The notes beneath the pieces were generated by a model. The model worked only from the letters and a program-made list of their open reading frames with translations. It ran no database searches and had not been told where the DNA came from. This document shows, in pieces, positions 34,269 to 36,463 of a stretch of DNA of 36,463 nucleotides. The stretch is taken from assembly GCA_020629275.1 (NCBI GenBank), contig JAHDDQ010000029.1, positions 1 through 36,463 on the forward strand, read 5' to 3'. Numbering within the stretch: the stretch's first letter is position 1; every line of letters starts with the position of its first letter. The stretch comes from Tenacibaculum sp. GTDB lineage: Bacteria > Bacteroidota > Bacteroidia > Flavobacteriales > Flavobacteriaceae. Position numbers and translations under genes: made by a program.

Positions 34269-36463
34269 ATGAAAAAGTTAATACGATTAGTAATAATGGT
34301 AGTACCGTTATTGATGCACGCTCAAAACTCATCAACAAACAGTATCGTAACCAAAGTATATAAAGAAGCAAAGTCAGAACCTTTCATAGGACAAGATAAA
34401 GACACTGTGATGACTACAGTACAGTATTTTGATGCTTTAGGAAGATTACAACAAACTACAGCATTTGAAGCTGGAGGAAACTCAGTACGATCAAATGGTA
34501 TTCCTATTGATTGGACAGTTAATAGTACAGGAACCTCATTTTACAACCGTAACGGCTCGTCAACTGAAAATAAGATTGTTCAAGGAATCACACCATTTGG
34601 AGGAACAGACTTATTATGGGAGTGTAAGCCAGATGCATCAAATAATGCAGATGGAGGTTGGAATACGGATAGTTTTACAATCGACAACACAAAAACGTAT
34701 CGTTATTCTGTATGGGTAAAACGTACAGGATCCCAAAATGGGAATACCTACAGCGGAACTAGAAACGTAACGAACTTAAATGGTTCAGTAAACGATAATC
34801 CATACTTTTGGGCAGGAGATTTACCAGCGTTAAACAAGTGGTATTTAATTGTTGGTGTTATTCATCCGCATACCTTTGCTGCCAATCCTTTTGGTTACGA
34901 TACAGGTTTAAGTGGAGTTTATGATACAAGTGGAAAAAAAGTATTAGACGGTACGGAGTTTAAATGGAAATCTAATAGTACTACAACAATTTTACGAAAC
35001 TACTTGTATTACTCAACAGATACGAGTGTACGTCAATATTTTTGGAGTCCGTTATTTCAGGAAGTTGATGGTAAAGAACTTTCAGTGCTAGATATTGTCA
35101 ATAGAGAATCGATATTAACATCAGAGCAAACGATTGAAGATATCACATCGCTAGTAGAATACGATGGCTTTGGAAGACCGATAAAAGAATACTTACCATA
35201 TCCTGGTGATTTAAGAAATACAGCTTTGAGTAGCGAAAGTCCAGGCGATGCAGTAAATACGTATTACAAATACAAATATCCAAAGGATTTTGCAGGTGTA
35301 GATATTCCTCAAGTTAATGCATATTCAGAAAAGCGATATGATAATTCACCGTCTAATAGAGTAGTGCTTCAAGGAGCACCAGGAAAAGATTGGGGCTTAT
35401 CCTTGGGAGGTTTAATAGGTAGCCCAATAGGAGGAACAGCAATTTCCGCGGGTCATCCTATATGGTTTTCACATAAAGGGAATATAGACAATGAAGTGAA
35501 GATGTATTATGTTACCACAGACGTATCAAGTACAACAAGTACAAAAACGTATATTCCTACTCTAGAAGGAGGAAGTTTATGGTACAAGAAAGATGAACTA
35601 TATAAGACAGTAACCAAAGATGAAAACTGGCGACCTGAGTCAGGGAATGATCATACGACAGAAGAATTTAAGAACAAGAAGGGACAAGTACTACTAAAAC
35701 GTACCTATAATAATGGACAGAAACACGATACGTATTATGTGTACGATTCATTTGGGAATCTAACATATGTATTACCACCAAAGGCGGAGGCAAATACAAT
35801 CAAGCCAAGTACAGTGAAACTAAATGAATTATGTTATCAATATGTATACGATAACAGAAATCGTTTAGTAGAAAAGAAGATCCCAGGAAAAGGTTGGGAA
35901 TATATTGTATATGATAGATTAGATAGACCAGTACTTACACAAGATGCTAAACAAAGAAGTAAGTTAACAAAAGAATGGTTGTTTACTAAATACGATGCTT
36001 TAAATAGAGTTGTTTATACAGGACTTTATAAGCATAATAGTACAAGAAACATAGTGCAATCTATGGTTAATAATCACAATACATTACATGAAGAAAAAGG
36101 AAATTATTTATATCATTACACAAATAATGCTTTCCCAAATACAATAAGTTACCTAGATATTTATACTATCAATTATTATGATGATTATGATCACTGGAAA
36201 CATGGATTATCGGTACCTAATACTATCTACGGAACTTCATCAACATACAATACTAAGTCGTTATTGACGGGTGTCAAAACAAAGGTTTTAGGAGTTTCAG
36301 GAGAAGTTTGGATAATGCAAACTATAGGTTATGACTCAAAAGGAAGACAGGTGTATACGGCATCTAAAAATGAATATCTTAAAACTACTGATATAGTAGA
36401 AAGCAAACTACATGAACTCACTGGAAAGGTATTAGAAACAAGAACTACGCATACAAAAACTGG
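34269..36463 (+). CDS. DUF6443-type RHS protein, 3' end outside window
   Basis: An open frame of 731 codons running to the window edge without a stop. It starts at the ATG at 34269 with a signal peptide (MKKLIRLVIMVVPLLMHAQ) and has AGAAAG just before the start. The YD-like block VQYFDALGRLQQTTAFEAGG (51-70, the usual DUF6443 start) is separated from the next one, SLVEYDGFGRPIKEYLPYP (294-312), by about 200 residues of different character, probably a beta-sandwich domain (about 72-275). Further RHS blocks follow: YYVYDSFGNLTYVLPPKA, LCYQYVYDNRNRLVEKKIPGKGWEYIVYDRLDRPVLTQDA and WLFTKYDALNRVVYTG. The RHS core and the variable C-terminus that could hold a toxin lie beyond the edge. It was identified from direct translation of the sequence. 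Confidence 0.88.
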   Translation, partial: MKKLIRLVIMVVPLLMHAQNSSTNSIVTKVYKEAKSEPFIGQDKDTVMTTVQYFDALGRLQQTTAFEAGGNSVRSNGIPIDWTVNSTGTSFYNRNGSSTENKIVQGITPFGGTDLLWECKPDASNNADGGWNTDSFTIDNTKTYRYSVWVKRTGSQNGNTYSGTRNVTNLNGSVNDNPYFWAGDLPALNKWYLIVGVIHPHTFAANPFGYDTGLSGVYDTSGKKVLDGTEFKWKSNSTTTILRNYLYYSTDTSVRQYFWSPLFQEVDGKELSVLDIVNRESILTSEQTIEDITSLVEYDGFGRPIKEYLPYPGDLRNTALSSESPGDAVNTYYKYKYPKDFAGVDIPQVNAYSEKRYDNSPSNRVVLQGAPGKDWGLSLGGLIGSPIGGTAISAGHPIWFSHKGNIDNEVKMYYVTTDVSSTTSTKTYIPTLEGGSLWYKKDELYKTVTKDENWRPESGNDHTTEEFKNKKGQVLLKRTYNNGQKHDTYYVYDSFGNLTYVLPPKAEANTIKPSTVKLNELCYQYVYDNRNRLVEKKIPGKGWEYIVYDRLDRPVLTQDAKQRSKLTKEWLFTKYDALNRVVYTGLYKHNSTRNIVQSMVNNHNTLHEEKGNYLYHYTNNAFPNTISYLDIYTINYYDDYDHWKHGLSVPNTIYGTSSTYNTKSLLTGVKTKVLGVSGEVWIMQTIGYDSKGRQVYTASKNEYLKTTDIVESKLHELTGKVLETRTTHTKT

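Noticed and set aside
34465..34719. Forward open frame of 84 codons near the right end
   Set aside because: It lies out of frame inside the 731-codon DUF6443 frame that starts at 34269 and stays open to the edge; the product has no family pattern.
1..36463. CRISPR arrays, tRNA or rRNA genes, insertion sequences
   Set aside because: No regularly spaced repeats, no cloverleaf-like intergenic sequence, and no transposase-like protein were seen; most gaps are short and explained by promoters and terminators.

Overview
The window reads as chromosomal DNA from a member of the Bacteroidota, most likely a marine Flavobacteriaceae species. The base composition is AT-rich. Several upstream regions carry the Bacteroidota-type -7 box (TAnnTTTG). 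Lipoproteins and signal peptides ending in FSQ or AQ are frequent, and one protein carries a type IX secretion (T9SS) sorting domain. Protein families largely typical of this phylum are also present: DUF5916/CBM9 outer-membrane protein, membrane-anchored TPR-AraC regulator, GSCFA, DUF2490 and DUF6443/RHS. No rRNA, tRNA, insertion sequence, phage gene or CRISPR array was seen.

Layout. 1-795 (-): rplM-rpsI ribosomal operon, with rpsI cut by the window edge and a recognisable promoter upstream. 981-3596 (+): large DUF5916 outer-membrane protein ending in a strong terminator. 3668-8490 (-): an accessory stretch with a beta/gamma-crystallin-like lipoprotein, a T9SS sorting-domain protein, a TPR/AraC membrane regulator and an OmpA-family lipoprotein. 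8600-10986 (+): ApbE flavin transferase and an unrecognised 445-residue secreted or anchored protein. 10993-14885 (-): gpmI, a thioredoxin-like lipoprotein, map and a methyltransferase. 15281-16123 (+): secreted coiled-coil protein built from two copies of one repeat. 16191-16982 (-): M48 metalloprotease. 17091-19159 (+): biopterin-type aromatic amino acid hydroxylase tightly followed by a rhodanese. 19262-24814 (-): GSCFA protein, MORN protein, DUF2490 protein and alaS. 24946-28131 (+): compact probable operon of M23 peptidase, MerR regulator, LemA and two TPM proteins. 28220-29868 (+): PhoD-type phosphatase split by a frameshift. 29940-30788 (+): small lipoprotein, probably a beta-propeller. 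30929 to the window end (+): two consecutive RHS-type giant genes, the second running off the edge.

Most of the window is ordinary flavobacterial housekeeping and envelope biology. The parts that stand out are the paired RHS genes at the right end, where the second carries a large non-RHS module inserted between two YD motifs; the phoD frameshift; the internally duplicated coiled-coil protein; a 21-base repeat linking an intergenic gap to the 3' end of the AraC-type gene; and two strong hairpins between alaS and the DUF2490 gene. No undescribed system can be proven here. The RHS pair is the best candidate for further examination, because its C-terminal end and any immunity gene lie outside the window.
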